Assembly: GCF_018598185.1 (NCBI RefSeq)
Contig: NZ_JAHESC010000013.1
Location: forward strand, 62,001-126,000
Reading direction: 5' to 3'
Origin: Dawidia soli
Lineage (GTDB): Bacteria; Bacteroidota; Bacteroidia; Cytophagales; Cyclobacteriaceae
DNA: 64,000 nt
Shown here piece after piece: positions 15,906 to 26,097 of this stretch (position 1 is its first letter; every line of letters starts with the position of its first letter). A model generated the notes under the pieces. That model did not search any database. It was given only the letters and a program-made list of their open reading frames with translations, and was not told where the DNA came from. A program made the position numbers and the translations under genes.

Positions 15906-17966
15906 CTATCGGTTCGGTTGCTGGTCAATGAGCGGGCTCTTCGACACCTCGCCACCTGGAATCGCGAAATAATAATCTACAATGTTATATTCGAACGTCT
16001 TCTGGCTCACCCATTGGAAGTGGGCATCGAAGAAGTACTGACCGGTCTGTGAAGACATGAACGGATACAGGCCGCGGAACTTGTAACGCGAGTTATTGCT
16101 GAACATGTCTTTATCACGCGCTTCGCCCCAGAACAAATCACGCGCTTCATAGTGATTAACTCTCCAACGACGCAGATCCCACTTGGCCTTGTGTTCCATC
16201 GCCAGTTCCTTGCGACGTTCTTTCCGAACGAGGTTGCGCCCTGCTTCGCTGCCGGTAATGCTTCCCAATAACGGGTTAGCGCCCGCGCGCTCGCGAATGG
16301 CGGCGATCGCATCCGTTGCCACTTGCAGCATGTCCGATCCGTCCGGTGAAGGTTCACCCGCCAGGCTCAGCTCTACACCCGCTTCAGCAGCGTTCAACAG
16401 CACTTCTGCGTAACGCATCAGGACGTACGGCTGCGCCGACTTGCCTTCCGCCGGTACAAATGCCGGATCCGGATTCAACCACTTGCGACCTAAAAGACCC
16501 GTCAGACAGCCTTCGCCATTGTTATAGAACGGGCCATTTTCGCCCGCTGCTGCCGTGGGTACTCCGTTCACCGGCACGATTTCCTGATCGGTCAATTCGC
16601 GCGGGCTGAGGTACAGCGACTTGGGAACTCCCGTGTACTGATTCAGCTGTTGATAGTGTCTTTCGGCATTGGCATAAGAATAGTCATTGAACAGTGGACT
16701 GATCGGCGTGCTACCGGTATAAATACCTGCACGGAGCTCAATCTCGCGGTTCTTAAACATATCACCCGGGAAGATTACGTACGCGCGCAGACGGGGTTCG
16801 GCATTTTCGAAGAAATCCATCGGAGAGTCGTACATGACATACGTTCCCTCGTTGTTCCTATCACCGGTTGTAACTTTAATCGTACCGTCGGGATAGCGGG
16901 GGAAACCATCAAACAGCTCGACAAAATCCAGTGTCGGGCAAGTGCCCGATGCCAGGGGCGATTTGAAGATATACGGTGAATTGTATGCGTCATACGCGTG
17001 GGTGGAAATCGGGTATGTGTATTCTCGCGCATAGATGGTCTCCGTGCTGCTGAGATCTGAGAACATATCGACCATGTTCTGGTATTGCGCTTCTTTGTCA
17101 TTGGCGGCCCACTTCTTCTTGTACAACGAGAATCGGTTGCTTTTAATCACTTCCTGGGCTGCCAGATACGCTTCGCGGAAATAGCGGCGCGATGCTGCGT
17201 CCCAGGTCGTGGGGTCAAAGCCCATCACACGCACACCCGTTTTCAAGCCGAGACCTGTGAGGCGGCCCGGAACGGTCTCATTGTATTTCGCGACACTACC
17301 GGCATACAACATCGCTTCCGACTTGAATGCCAACGCCACATACTTGGTAGCGTAACCTCTTTCCGTGTCAGGGTTGGTCGAACGCAGCAGGGAAATGGCC
17401 ATATCGAAGTCGGCCAATACCTGATCCCAGGTCTCCTCCTCTGTGGACCGGGCTATTTCCGGATTTTCATCGTTCGGATATTTAATAACGCGGGTCACCA
17501 GGGGCACGCCGCCGAAGCGACGCGCCATGGCATAAAATGCGGTAGCTCGAGCATAGTAGGCCTCTCCCAGGTAATGGTTATAGGTGACTTCCGGAAATGA
17601 CTCTTTATACTCCGGCAACGTTTCGATCAAGTAGTTCGCATCGCGAATCAACACGAAGGCATCTTTCCAGTAGGCGGTCCGCTCGCTGGTAAACGCGCGG
17701 CAGATTCCGTCACGGTTCACGGCCTCGCCGGTACCTTCGATACCGGATGCGTTCAACCAGCCGTTGTATTCCATACCCCATTCGCCCATGTACTTAAAGT
17801 CCTCGAACGGCATCCGGCTGTACATCCGGGCAAGGTACACTTTCATACCCGACTCATTCGTCAGCAACGTCTCGTCACCGATCACATTTTTCGGCGGAAT
17901 GTCCAAATCCGTACAAGCGGATACACAGAACACTCCGATCAACAATAAAATATATAACCTATTCAT
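15906..17966 (-). CDS. SusD/RagB outer-membrane lipoprotein, PUL 1
   Basis: 686 residues. Signal with lipobox (LLIGVFCVSACTDLDIPPKN). N-terminal TPR-rich SusD-like region (NYLIETLPEYKESF; LGEAYYARATAFYAMARRFG, GGVPLVTRVI) and the C-terminal RagB part (RKERRKELAMEHKAKWDLRR) are clear. SusD proteins cap the SusC pore and bind glycan at the cell surface. It starts 35 bp after the SusC stop. Longer than the usual 500-600 residues, mainly through an insertion around residues 330-430. Confidence 0.95.
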   Translation of the reverse strand: MNRLYILLLIGVFCVSACTDLDIPPKNVIGDETLLTNESGMKVYLARMYSRMPFEDFKYMGEWGMEYNGWLNASGIEGTGEAVNRDGICRAFTSERTAYWKDAFVLIRDANYLIETLPEYKESFPEVTYNHYLGEAYYARATAFYAMARRFGGVPLVTRVIKYPNDENPEIARSTEEETWDQVLADFDMAISLLRSTNPDTERGYATKYVALAFKSEAMLYAGSVAKYNETVPGRLTGLGLKTGVRVMGFDPTTWDAASRRYFREAYLAAQEVIKSNRFSLYKKKWAANDKEAQYQNMVDMFSDLSSTETIYAREYTYPISTHAYDAYNSPYIFKSPLASGTCPTLDFVELFDGFPRYPDGTIKVTTGDRNNEGTYVMYDSPMDFFENAEPRLRAYVIFPGDMFKNREIELRAGIYTGSTPISPLFNDYSYANAERHYQQLNQYTGVPKSLYLSPRELTDQEIVPVNGVPTAAAGENGPFYNNGEGCLTGLLGRKWLNPDPAFVPAEGKSAQPYVLMRYAEVLLNAAEAGVELSLAGEPSPDGSDMLQVATDAIAAIRERAGANPLLGSITGSEAGRNLVRKERRKELAMEHKAKWDLRRWRVNHYEARDLFWGEARDKDMFSNNSRYKFRGLYPFMSSQTGQYFFDAHFQWVSQKTFEYNIVDYYFAIPGGEVSKSPLIDQQPNR

Positions 17967-18001
17967 ATATAGTTCAGATTATAGCTCGTTAGTCTTTAAC
18001 G

Positions 18002-21000
18002 TTAAAATTTAGCCGATACACCCAGCGTATAGGTCTTGTTCAGCGGATACAGTCGTCCCAGGTCGCTGTCGGGGTGCTCGGGATCGACAAATTTCACGTC
18101 GGTGATTGTAAACACGTTGTAAGCGTTAGCGAACACGCGGACGTCCAGGGATGACGAAGAACGCTTCGGTAAGGAGTACCCCAGCTCTATGCTCTTCAAA
18201 CGCAGGTAGGCTGTGCTCACGCGGTTGAAGGATGAATTGTCACGCGGATAATGTCCGGTGTAACCATAGTAACCACTCACCCATTCGGTTTCCGGGTTGT
18301 AGGGATCCGCATTCGGATCTACCGGGTGCCAACGATCGAGGTATTGCTCCAACGCGCCACCACCGTTGCTACCCCAAATACGGTAGAGCGGTTCCTGGTA
18401 GGCCATCGAACCCATCGCGGTACCCTGGAACAGGAAGTTCAAATCGAAATTCTTGTAATTAAAGTCCGCGCCCAGGCTGAAATTCAACCACGGTGTCTGA
18501 TCGAATGCATACGGGTGTTGATCCTGATCGTTGATCTCGCCGTCGCCGTTCCAGTCTTCGTATTTGTAATCACCCGGCAGAATGTCGCGATCTTTGTAGA
18601 TCGGATAGCTCCAGATATCCTCCCAGCTTGTATAACGTCCGGCAGACTCGAAGCCGAACTGGATGCCCTGATAGCGATTGTTCAGGTTGTCGTTACGCCA
18701 TTTGTCGTATGAGTTTCCGTACGGGCCATTGGCAGCACCGAACAGCCATTCGCGACGCGTAATGGTAGCAATCGCGCGCACCTTGTAGGCAAGCTCACCG
18801 ATTTTATTACGGTGATTGAGCTCGAGATCAAGACCAAACTGACGGTCACGGTCGAGGTTTTCAACGGGAGCGGCGGTACCTACGATCGTAGGAATTTCAC
18901 TGCTACGCTGTGTATGGAGTCCGGTCCGTTTGCGTTGGAAATAGTCTAACGAAAAGCCAAACAAACCGTTCCAGCCTTCATAGTCCACGCCGACGTTGAA
19001 CGTATGTGCTTCCCACCACGTTAACTCGCTATTACTAACGATTACATCGGCGCCGTTAATAAACTGACCGCCAAACACATTACCGGGAGCCCACTGGTTA
19101 TAATAACCGTTTGCCGCGTTCGAGTTGGTGGACGGATATTTATAACCGGGATACCAATCATACCCCAGTGTACCGTCGTTGGAAGTTACACCGTAACTCG
19201 CTCTGAATTTCAACTGGTCCACGAACGACAATGCCGAAATGTTTTGAAAGAAAGGTTCTTCCGAAATCCGCCAGCCGATGGACCCCGAAGGGAAAAAGCC
19301 CCACTGATTATCTTCCACGAACTTCGAAGAACCATCATAGCGGAATTGGAACTCGGCAATGTAGCGATCCTTGTGTGTAACGTTCACCCGGCCGAGTGCG
19401 GCCGCGTTGGCGATCTCATATACGTCGTCTGTAGTCGAGCCCATCCCGCTCACCATACCCTCGTCGTTTACGCCCGCGAGCAAATACGGTAAGCCGAAGG
19501 CCAGGTTCCGGCGTGCAAAGAAGTTGTCGCCTGTTTTATTCTGGCTCTCCCAGCCAAGCAATCCCACCAGTTTTGTTTCACCGAAGGTGCGGTTATAATT
19601 CAACAGGAACTGACCTAACCACTGCCGTCTCTCCGACATTTCGCGTTGCAACTGGTTGGGTGAGCTCAGGTTGTACAATTTGGAAACGTATTCGCCGGAA
19701 AGCGGGTCAATCGCATACTGGAAATACTCGCGACGATACGCGTCGTTGTTGTTTTGACGGTAATCATAGCTAAACATACCTTTCGCAGACAACCCTTCCA
19801 GCGCCGGTGACACCGTGCCAAAATCGAATGTAAGCGACGCGGAAGATTGAAAATCCTTTTGTCTGAACTTCCGATACCCGGAGATATCAGAGGTCATCAT
19901 CGCCACCGTATTTTGCTCCAGCGCCAGGCCCTCATAGTTCAGCATCGTACCTTCGGGATCCGCATACGCGGGAAACAGGACACCCTGCGCCCAGTAGTTC
20001 CGGATGATGTCCACCGAGCTTGCGTAGGGTGTATTACGTTCGTCCGAAACTCCCGCCAGGTTGAGATTCAGCGATACGCCTTTGTAAAGTTCCGTGGTGA
20101 TATTGGTACGCAGGTTATACTTATTGTAGTTCAGGTCACCCGATTTGAAGATCCCCTCCTGATAAAGGTATCCGCCGCCGATATAATATTGCGTATTATC
20201 GTTTCCACCGGCGATGCTGATATCGTGTTGCGTTTGCGGAGCCGTATTGGCGATGATCAGTGAGTTCCAATCGGTGGTAGGCCGCTGCCCGGTGCGGAAG
20301 GCTTCAAAGTCCGCCTCGTCATAGATGATATTGCCACCATTGATGTTGTTCCTGCTCTGCTCGTTATAAAGCGTCATGGTACCGTAAGCGTCTGCCAGCT
20401 TGGGCATGTTAGACGGCTTCTGAATAGTAACGGAACCGTTGTAGCTGATGACCGGCTTTCCTTTCGTTCCTTTCTTGGTCGTTACCAGCAGCACGCCGCT
20501 CGCGGCGCGCACGCCGTAGATGGCGGCCGCCGCATCTTTCAGTACCGAGATGTCGTCGATGTCGGCAGGATTCATGCGTTGAAAATCCGCCATGGTGCGG
20601 GGTACACCGTCGATCACGACCAGTGGATCGCCCTGCATACCGCGGATATCGAAGCTAGTGTTATACGTACCGGGCTCTGCGCTTCGTTGCCACAAACGCA
20701 CACCGGCTACGCGACCCGTAAGCATGTTCTGCGGGTTTTCGTTTTTGGTCCGGCGTAATTCTTCACCCTTGATGGCGGCTACCGATCCGGTCAGGGTAAC
20801 CTTTTGTTGTGTACCGTATGCCACGACCACCACCTCGCCCAGCTGCGTAATATCCGACACCAGTGCTACGTCGATGTTCGTTTGCGCACCCACTGCAACC
20901 TCCTGCTGTACATAACCGATAAACGAAAGTACCAGCACCTCGTCTGCGCTGTTGACATTAATTACATACTTGCCATCGGCGTCGGTCGTGGTGCCGCGGG

Positions 21001-21247
21001 TTGTACCTTTCACAATCACGCTCACACCCGGCAAGCCCGAGCCATCGTCCGCCGACGTGACCGTACCCGTTACGGTAATGCCCTGCAACGGCGAAACGGC
21101 AGTGATGGCGGCTGTATGGTTTATTATAGGGTTGGCGTCGTTTGCTTCCGCTGCAAAAACAGAAGCAACGACAACGCACTGCGTCACGATTCCGTAGGCG
21201 GAATACTTCAGCAGTTTCTTTGACAATGATTTGTATTTTTTCTGCAT
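18002..21247 (-). CDS. SusC/RagA TonB-dependent outer-membrane transporter, PUL 1
   Basis: 1081 residues. Signal at about 15-33, carboxypeptidase-regulatory-like domain from about 55 (GITVTGTVTSADDGSGLPGV; GTTTDADGKYVINV), the SusC hallmark LGEVVVVAYGTQQK, then plug (IRGMQGDPLVVIDGVPR; DISVLKDAAAAIYGVRAASG) and a 22-strand barrel ending in a terminal aromatic (TLGVSAKF). It imports oligosaccharides with the SusD gene downstream. The GH76 gene directly upstream points to alpha-1,6-mannan-type substrates. Confidence 0.95.
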   Translation of the reverse strand: MQKKYKSLSKKLLKYSAYGIVTQCVVVASVFAAEANDANPIINHTAAITAVSPLQGITVTGTVTSADDGSGLPGVSVIVKGTTRGTTTDADGKYVINVNSADEVLVLSFIGYVQQEVAVGAQTNIDVALVSDITQLGEVVVVAYGTQQKVTLTGSVAAIKGEELRRTKNENPQNMLTGRVAGVRLWQRSAEPGTYNTSFDIRGMQGDPLVVIDGVPRTMADFQRMNPADIDDISVLKDAAAAIYGVRAASGVLLVTTKKGTKGKPVISYNGSVTIQKPSNMPKLADAYGTMTLYNEQSRNNINGGNIIYDEADFEAFRTGQRPTTDWNSLIIANTAPQTQHDISIAGGNDNTQYYIGGGYLYQEGIFKSGDLNYNKYNLRTNITTELYKGVSLNLNLAGVSDERNTPYASSVDIIRNYWAQGVLFPAYADPEGTMLNYEGLALEQNTVAMMTSDISGYRKFRQKDFQSSASLTFDFGTVSPALEGLSAKGMFSYDYRQNNNDAYRREYFQYAIDPLSGEYVSKLYNLSSPNQLQREMSERRQWLGQFLLNYNRTFGETKLVGLLGWESQNKTGDNFFARRNLAFGLPYLLAGVNDEGMVSGMGSTTDDVYEIANAAALGRVNVTHKDRYIAEFQFRYDGSSKFVEDNQWGFFPSGSIGWRISEEPFFQNISALSFVDQLKFRASYGVTSNDGTLGYDWYPGYKYPSTNSNAANGYYNQWAPGNVFGGQFINGADVIVSNSELTWWEAHTFNVGVDYEGWNGLFGFSLDYFQRKRTGLHTQRSSEIPTIVGTAAPVENLDRDRQFGLDLELNHRNKIGELAYKVRAIATITRREWLFGAANGPYGNSYDKWRNDNLNNRYQGIQFGFESAGRYTSWEDIWSYPIYKDRDILPGDYKYEDWNGDGEINDQDQHPYAFDQTPWLNFSLGADFNYKNFDLNFLFQGTAMGSMAYQEPLYRIWGSNGGGALEQYLDRWHPVDPNADPYNPETEWVSGYYGYTGHYPRDNSSFNRVSTAYLRLKSIELGYSLPKRSSSSLDVRVFANAYNVFTITDVKFVDPEHPDSDLGRLYPLNKTYTLGVSAKF

Positions 21248-21266
21248 ACGCTAAAGATCTTAGAAC

Positions 21267-22727
21267 TTATTTCTCCAGTTGATAGCGCGCCAATACAGCG
21301 TATTCGGCGGCATACGTAAAATTGAACATGCCCTCCACCTGGTTCTGGTTGTTGTCACGAGACCAGCCCAGCAACAAATTGATGGGCAAAAATCCCTTGT
21401 AGGCGAAGTTGTCGTAGCCGTAGTCCAGGTTTTTCTGAAACGTTTCAGCATATGTACCGGCCGCTTCGTATGAAGGAGCAACATCTACATAGGCACGCGC
21501 CAGTACGCCATTGAACCATGTGTTAAAGCCTGTGATGGCATAGGTATAATACCCTTGCTTGGTGGCGTTCGGCTTCGCGAAGTACTTGAAGGTGTCGTCC
21601 GCCAGTTTCTTGGCATCGGCCAGATACGCTGCCTCACCCGTAACACGGTACAGATCGGCGCTGCCCGAAAGCATGGATCCGCTGTTGTACGAATACGGAG
21701 GGCCTGCCGGGCTGTTGCAAGCAACGCCTTTGCGATAGCTTACGCCGTCGACAACCTCGAGCTCATGCTTATTGGGAGCACATCCGCCCATCAGGTCGTC
21801 GTATACTCCTTCGCTGCTGCGCAACAGCGCTTGTTTTTGCCAGGCATAGATCTTCTTGGCAAAATCCAGGTAGTAGTCACTCTTCTTTACCTCTTCCGTC
21901 AAACGCGTCTTCTTGTCGGTCGCGTCGACGTAATGGCGTGTGGTCACATCGTCTTTATCCTTGTACAGCTCGTGCAGCCATACCAGGGGGCTTACCATCG
22001 GTCCGTTGCTGCAGGAGTGTTTGGTAATGTAACCCGGTCCCCAGGTAATACCTCCACGCTCGGTGCCGTCGTCGTTGCGGGTACAATCCCAGCCGTCCAG
22101 CACATACTCGGTCAGGTATTCTGCTTTCTCCAGATACTTCGTGTCGCCTGTCAGCTTATAGGCTTCGAGCATCTCGCGGATAAACCACATCTGGTCGTCA
22201 TACACGTTCATGACGCCTTCTACCTCCGCGGAGCCCTTCCCGCTGCCGCGATTCACACCGTACACCGACCAGCTTTTGGTCTGTGTGTACGATGTCAGCT
22301 CAAACGTTCCTTTGTAGTAATCCGCGTTCTCATACAGGCTGGACAACAGCTCTTTGTACTTGTTAAAGTTTGCATCATACAAGGCAGGTTTGCCGTGTTC
22401 CTTCTGTGCCTGAAGACCGTGAAGAATAGCGTTTACCGCTTCGATACCGGCTGTATACATCCAGACACTACCCTTTTCGTCGGGGCGATTACCCGTATAC
22501 GGATTGTAGTAGCGGGCCATCGCCATGCCGTCACCTGTAAAGTGACCGGCAATCGTCGCGTCGGTCAGCTCCATGGCCCGCTTCAGGTTTTGTTCGGGCT
22601 GGTTTACGTCGCCATCGCCGTCCGGATCTTTATCCGGTCCGTTGTCCGACGATGTATCACTACAGGCAGCAAAAATGAACAATAAAACAAGGCTGCAGGT
22701 AGTTAATAAGTTGCGTAGTCGTATCAT
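21267..22727 (-). CDS. GH76 family alpha-1,6-mannanase-like lipoprotein, PUL 1
   Basis: 486 residues. Lipobox at Cys22 (LLFIFAACSD). The (alpha/alpha)6 barrel of GH76 is recognisable by GVMNVYDDQMWFIREML with the paired acids Asp177-Asp178, KYLEKAEYLTEYVLDGWDC, GGITWGPGY and the SGSMLSG stretch. GH76 endo-alpha-1,6-mannanases cut yeast-type mannan backbones and some GH76 members act as transglycosylases. Lies between the CarboxypepD-like lipoprotein (20 bp upstream) and SusC (19 bp downstream), so it belongs to the operon. Confidence 0.88.
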   Translation of the reverse strand: MIRLRNLLTTCSLVLLFIFAACSDTSSDNGPDKDPDGDGDVNQPEQNLKRAMELTDATIAGHFTGDGMAMARYYNPYTGNRPDEKGSVWMYTAGIEAVNAILHGLQAQKEHGKPALYDANFNKYKELLSSLYENADYYKGTFELTSYTQTKSWSVYGVNRGSGKGSAEVEGVMNVYDDQMWFIREMLEAYKLTGDTKYLEKAEYLTEYVLDGWDCTRNDDGTERGGITWGPGYITKHSCSNGPMVSPLVWLHELYKDKDDVTTRHYVDATDKKTRLTEEVKKSDYYLDFAKKIYAWQKQALLRSSEGVYDDLMGGCAPNKHELEVVDGVSYRKGVACNSPAGPPYSYNSGSMLSGSADLYRVTGEAAYLADAKKLADDTFKYFAKPNATKQGYYTYAITGFNTWFNGVLARAYVDVAPSYEAAGTYAETFQKNLDYGYDNFAYKGFLPINLLLGWSRDNNQNQVEGMFNFTYAAEYAVLARYQLEK

Positions 22728-22747
22728 TTGTCTAATCCCCTCTTTCG

Positions 22748-24571
22748 TTATTTCAATTCAATCTGTCGGATGCTCAGTTTGTTTTCGCCGGACTTAACCA
22801 TGTTGTACACGCCAATCACGATGGTTACGTCCTGGCCGTCAAACGACGATAAGTCATATTCAAAGCTGGCGTAAGCACTCAGCTCACCGTTTCCTTCGCC
22901 TGCCTGGTGTGAAAACTTCCAGAGTCCGTCCACGTCGGCGCTCGCGCTGTTTGCTGTGTTTGACGTAGGCGAGAGATGCGTTAACGTCCCGTCATTCTGT
23001 ACGGCGCTTACTTTAAAGTAGGTGGGACTGCCACTGAAATTGCGCGCATGCAATACCAGTTGATCGCTGCCACCGCTGATGGAGAACTTGGCATAGATTT
23101 GTGCTTCCGGTACGGTAGAGCTCGTTTCGTTATCGTCGCGCGTCTTGATAATGAACCCTTGTCCGGCAAAAGGCTCCGGGTCTTTCTTCACTGGCAACAA
23201 CGACCAGTTCGCGCCGATGTGGTTATTATCCCTCCAGCTGCGATACGCTTCGATATAGTGATCACGGTTTTTATCGCCGGTGTAGGTGGTCAGCCCGGAG
23301 AAAATCTTCTTCGTCTGCGGCATTGTCGACGCTGCTGTCTCTGTGGTCAGCTTCCAGCCGTTAACAATTTCAGTACCCGGCAGCCACTCCCAGCCGATAA
23401 CCTTCCGGTTAGAAAAGCGAATAGCCCGTAGAACAAGTTGTTTCCAGTAGTCACCGGTTGCTGCACGATAGGTACCGACAGCGATGATAACCTCTTTGCC
23501 TACATAGGCACTCAGGTCAAAGTCGAAATCCTGATACGCTTCGGAGTTTAAGCCTTTGGTTTCACCGATCTTAACGGCAACCGGATCCGCTGCAGAAAGG
23601 TCAACCACCTGCACGCCCCAGATCGTCGGTGCGGCATCCGATGCACTGTGTGTACGCACGCGCAGCGACAGGATTTTGTTATCGTCCGTAATTTTCTTGC
23701 TGCCAAATACGAAAGAGTCGAATACATCCAGATTGGCGGGATTCGCGCGATCAGCGTCGTCATTGCGAATGCGTAGTGTTGTGCCTTCGTTCTGCTCTTC
23801 CCAGTTACCCCGGAAATCAAGCGTACCCATATAGTTCGTCGACCAGTCCCAGTGCGGGTAAGAATCAGCGTTTCGGCCGCCGCGGTATTCGTTGAAGTAC
23901 CACTTTTCAGCGGCAGCTAAATCGTCGGCTGTTAATCCACGCAGAATCTCTTTGCCGCCCATGTTCACATCGCCGACATTGGCAATGCCGGTGGCAACAT
24001 CAAAGTCGCCTTTGCCGACCGTTTTTGTCACGTCGACGTAGCCGTCTTTATGGAACGTGACAGAATAATTGTCAACGATGAGGTTCTCGATGGTAAAGCT
24101 GCCGTCGGCGCCGGTAACCGCTTCGCCAGCTACCCCTACAGACACCCGTACGCCTTCCAGCGGTGCCAGACCATTCTTGGCGTCTTTCACAACACCCACG
24201 ATCAGTTTCGACGCATCCAACATAGACGCGTCCACCGTTGCGCGGTTGTTTTCGTCAAAATCACCAGCGTCTACGCTCAGGCTTGTGCGCAACAGTCCCG
24301 TTTTGGAGAATGTCACCGCATGCAGCTTCACTGACACTCCGTCAACGGAATATTTCCCGTTGGCATCGGTCGTCACCACGATGTCCTCCTCTTTGACGCC
24401 CGACACGGTCACCGTGACGTCAGACAGAGGCTGTCCCTGCTCGCCCGTCACCGTACCGGAAATGGTCCCTAATGCAACGCTCGTCCCCTCGTCGTCCTCG
24501 CAGGAACTCAACAACACAACGAATGTCCCCAGCAGCATAACGTACTGTAAGAATCGTAAAGTTTTACTCAT
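22748..24571 (-). CDS. Surface lipoprotein with two to three CnaB-like domains, first gene of PUL 1
   Basis: 607 residues. Lipobox in VVLLSSCEDDEG. Two clear carboxypeptidase-regulatory-like repeats: GTISGTVTGEQGQPLSDVTV with TTDANGKYSV, and the one containing VVKDAKNGLAPLEGVRVSV with TGADGSFTIENL. After residue about 215 come larger beta-sandwich regions (LRGLTADDLAAAEKWYFNEY; WEWLPGTEIVNGWKL) that look like carbohydrate-binding modules. No catalytic motif seen. As the first gene of the operon it probably presents glycan to GH76 and SusCD at the surface. Confidence 0.65.
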   Translation of the reverse strand: MSKTLRFLQYVMLLGTFVVLLSSCEDDEGTSVALGTISGTVTGEQGQPLSDVTVTVSGVKEEDIVVTTDANGKYSVDGVSVKLHAVTFSKTGLLRTSLSVDAGDFDENNRATVDASMLDASKLIVGVVKDAKNGLAPLEGVRVSVGVAGEAVTGADGSFTIENLIVDNYSVTFHKDGYVDVTKTVGKGDFDVATGIANVGDVNMGGKEILRGLTADDLAAAEKWYFNEYRGGRNADSYPHWDWSTNYMGTLDFRGNWEEQNEGTTLRIRNDDADRANPANLDVFDSFVFGSKKITDDNKILSLRVRTHSASDAAPTIWGVQVVDLSAADPVAVKIGETKGLNSEAYQDFDFDLSAYVGKEVIIAVGTYRAATGDYWKQLVLRAIRFSNRKVIGWEWLPGTEIVNGWKLTTETAASTMPQTKKIFSGLTTYTGDKNRDHYIEAYRSWRDNNHIGANWSLLPVKKDPEPFAGQGFIIKTRDDNETSSTVPEAQIYAKFSISGGSDQLVLHARNFSGSPTYFKVSAVQNDGTLTHLSPTSNTANSASADVDGLWKFSHQAGEGNGELSAYASFEYDLSSFDGQDVTIVIGVYNMVKSGENKLSIRQIELK

Positions 24572-25019
24572 TGGTTTTTAGGTTTAGATAAAAAGAACTT
24601 CTTCAGTTTAGTTGTTTAGTGTGTTATCGATTGCGAAATGCTTTCTATCGATTGCAAATCGTATCGATTTTACCAGCGGGGTGGTTAGATAATGGGTTAG
24701 AACCGGGTTAATGAGCCGGAAAAAATTGCTAATCTGCGTTTCCACGCACTTTTGCTGTTTGCGGTCGCAGAAAAATTTTGAACCGCAAACCGGAAAAATT
24801 AAGGTCGAATTAATCGGTGGCGTAAGGTGGAATCAGTAGAAACTTTCGCCTGCTAAATCCATTCAGCAATCGATTGGGGGCATATTTCTGCTTCTGGTGT
24901 TAAAACGGGCTTATTAACCCTTGTTCCGGATCGATACAACGCATTGATAATCAAAAAGTAAGGCACTATTAACCCGTCCGGACGGGGAGAGAAGCCCGCT
25001 CGGGGCAGGTTATGTAATA
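24572..25019. promoter_or_regulatory. Control region of PUL 1 with phased direct repeats
   Basis: TATCGATTGCGAAAT (24625-24639) and TATCGATTGCAAATC (24646-24660) are direct repeats exactly 21 bp apart, two turns of the helix; a partial third copy TATCGATTT starts at 24662. A perfect palindrome CAATCGATTG lies at 24867-24876. These sit upstream of the first PUL 1 gene and are candidate activator sites. No gene is seen in the interval. Confidence 0.45.
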
Positions 25020-26090
25020 TCAGGTGACATCCGTTGCGGAGATATACGCCGGCCGTGTGCGGAGACCTGACCGAACCTCCTCAGGCACTTGGATAAACTT
25101 GCAGATCACATCGCCGCCGGCATTCTTCATGATCTTTTGCACAACGCCCAGGTCCAGCGTCTTTAACGTCTCACACAACGCAGAATCCCGGTCGACCACG
25201 GTAATAGCGGAGTTTACCTGGTATTTTGCCAGCAAAGCCTCGACCAACCGTTGCAGATCATTCTGGCAGCCCTCCGCATAATAAAGACCCTCCAGTGCCA
25301 GGAATCTGTATTGGTGGCCTATAACGCGGTTCAGCATCGGTATGCGCGACACAACCGACAGTAAGGCTTTGCCATAACGGCCAGGCAGTGAGTGGACCTG
25401 CCAGCGGTCCGGCGTGGCCTGCACCCCCGCCACCACCTGCCCGCGCGGATCCCGGAGCACAAAGTACTGCCCGTCACGAAACAAGTTTTCGGTACTGAAC
25501 ATGGTGTAGTCTGCATAGAACTGCCCCAGGCGCTGCTGTATATCGGCCAATGCATCGTACTGCAACGATTCGGGCTGAGCGTCGCTGCGAAGCTTAAAGC
25601 GGGTGAATATGAACGTGGTGTACTGGCGTACCTTCTCGAACCCGAACGCACGGCACAAACTCACCGATCGCACATTGCGCGGATCCACATACGCATAGTG
25701 AAAATATGAACCGGTCGACTGCGCCCAGGTGTCGGTCTCCAGCAGCGTGGCGATCTCTGCCCGCAAAACACTCGGGCGCCGGCCGGGCCTACGGCCAGCA
25801 GCAACACGCTTAAACTGATCCAGGAAAGCAAAATACCGTATGTAAAACGCAGGGATGTCGCCGCGCCCCGTCGTGACCCTCCGGAAGCAAAAGCAACATG
25901 TTCCCACCGTTTGGCTGCCGCGCTGGAGGCTGACGAAATACGGGGCTGCAATTCCTTCGATCTTTCGGGCGACCTGTGTATGCTGATAGCACATACTCAA
26001 TCCGGGGGTACCGATAACGTTGTGAGCTAAAATGTGACGGACCCCATCGGATGGCGAAGGTTGGATGCGCAAATAATTAAAATCTGTCAT
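25020..26090 (-). CDS. GNAT-like acetyltransferase domain protein
   Basis: 356 residues, soluble. The pattern in the first half (VSLQRGSQTVGTCCFCFRRV; YVDPRNVRSVSLCRAFGFEK with the closing GNAT 'GF' element) matches an acyl-CoA N-acyltransferase fold; a second domain follows from about residue 175 with a similar strand order (YFVLRDPRGQVVAGVQATPD). It may therefore be a double GNAT. The gene upstream ends 7 bp before its start, so the two are cotranscribed. Substrate unknown. Confidence 0.6.
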   Translation of the reverse strand: MTDFNYLRIQPSPSDGVRHILAHNVIGTPGLSMCYQHTQVARKIEGIAAPYFVSLQRGSQTVGTCCFCFRRVTTGRGDIPAFYIRYFAFLDQFKRVAAGRRPGRRPSVLRAEIATLLETDTWAQSTGSYFHYAYVDPRNVRSVSLCRAFGFEKVRQYTTFIFTRFKLRSDAQPESLQYDALADIQQRLGQFYADYTMFSTENLFRDGQYFVLRDPRGQVVAGVQATPDRWQVHSLPGRYGKALLSVVSRIPMLNRVIGHQYRFLALEGLYYAEGCQNDLQRLVEALLAKYQVNSAITVVDRDSALCETLKTLDLGVVQKIMKNAGGDVICKFIQVPEEVRSGLRTRPAYISATDVT

Positions 26091-26097
26091 ACTCCTT

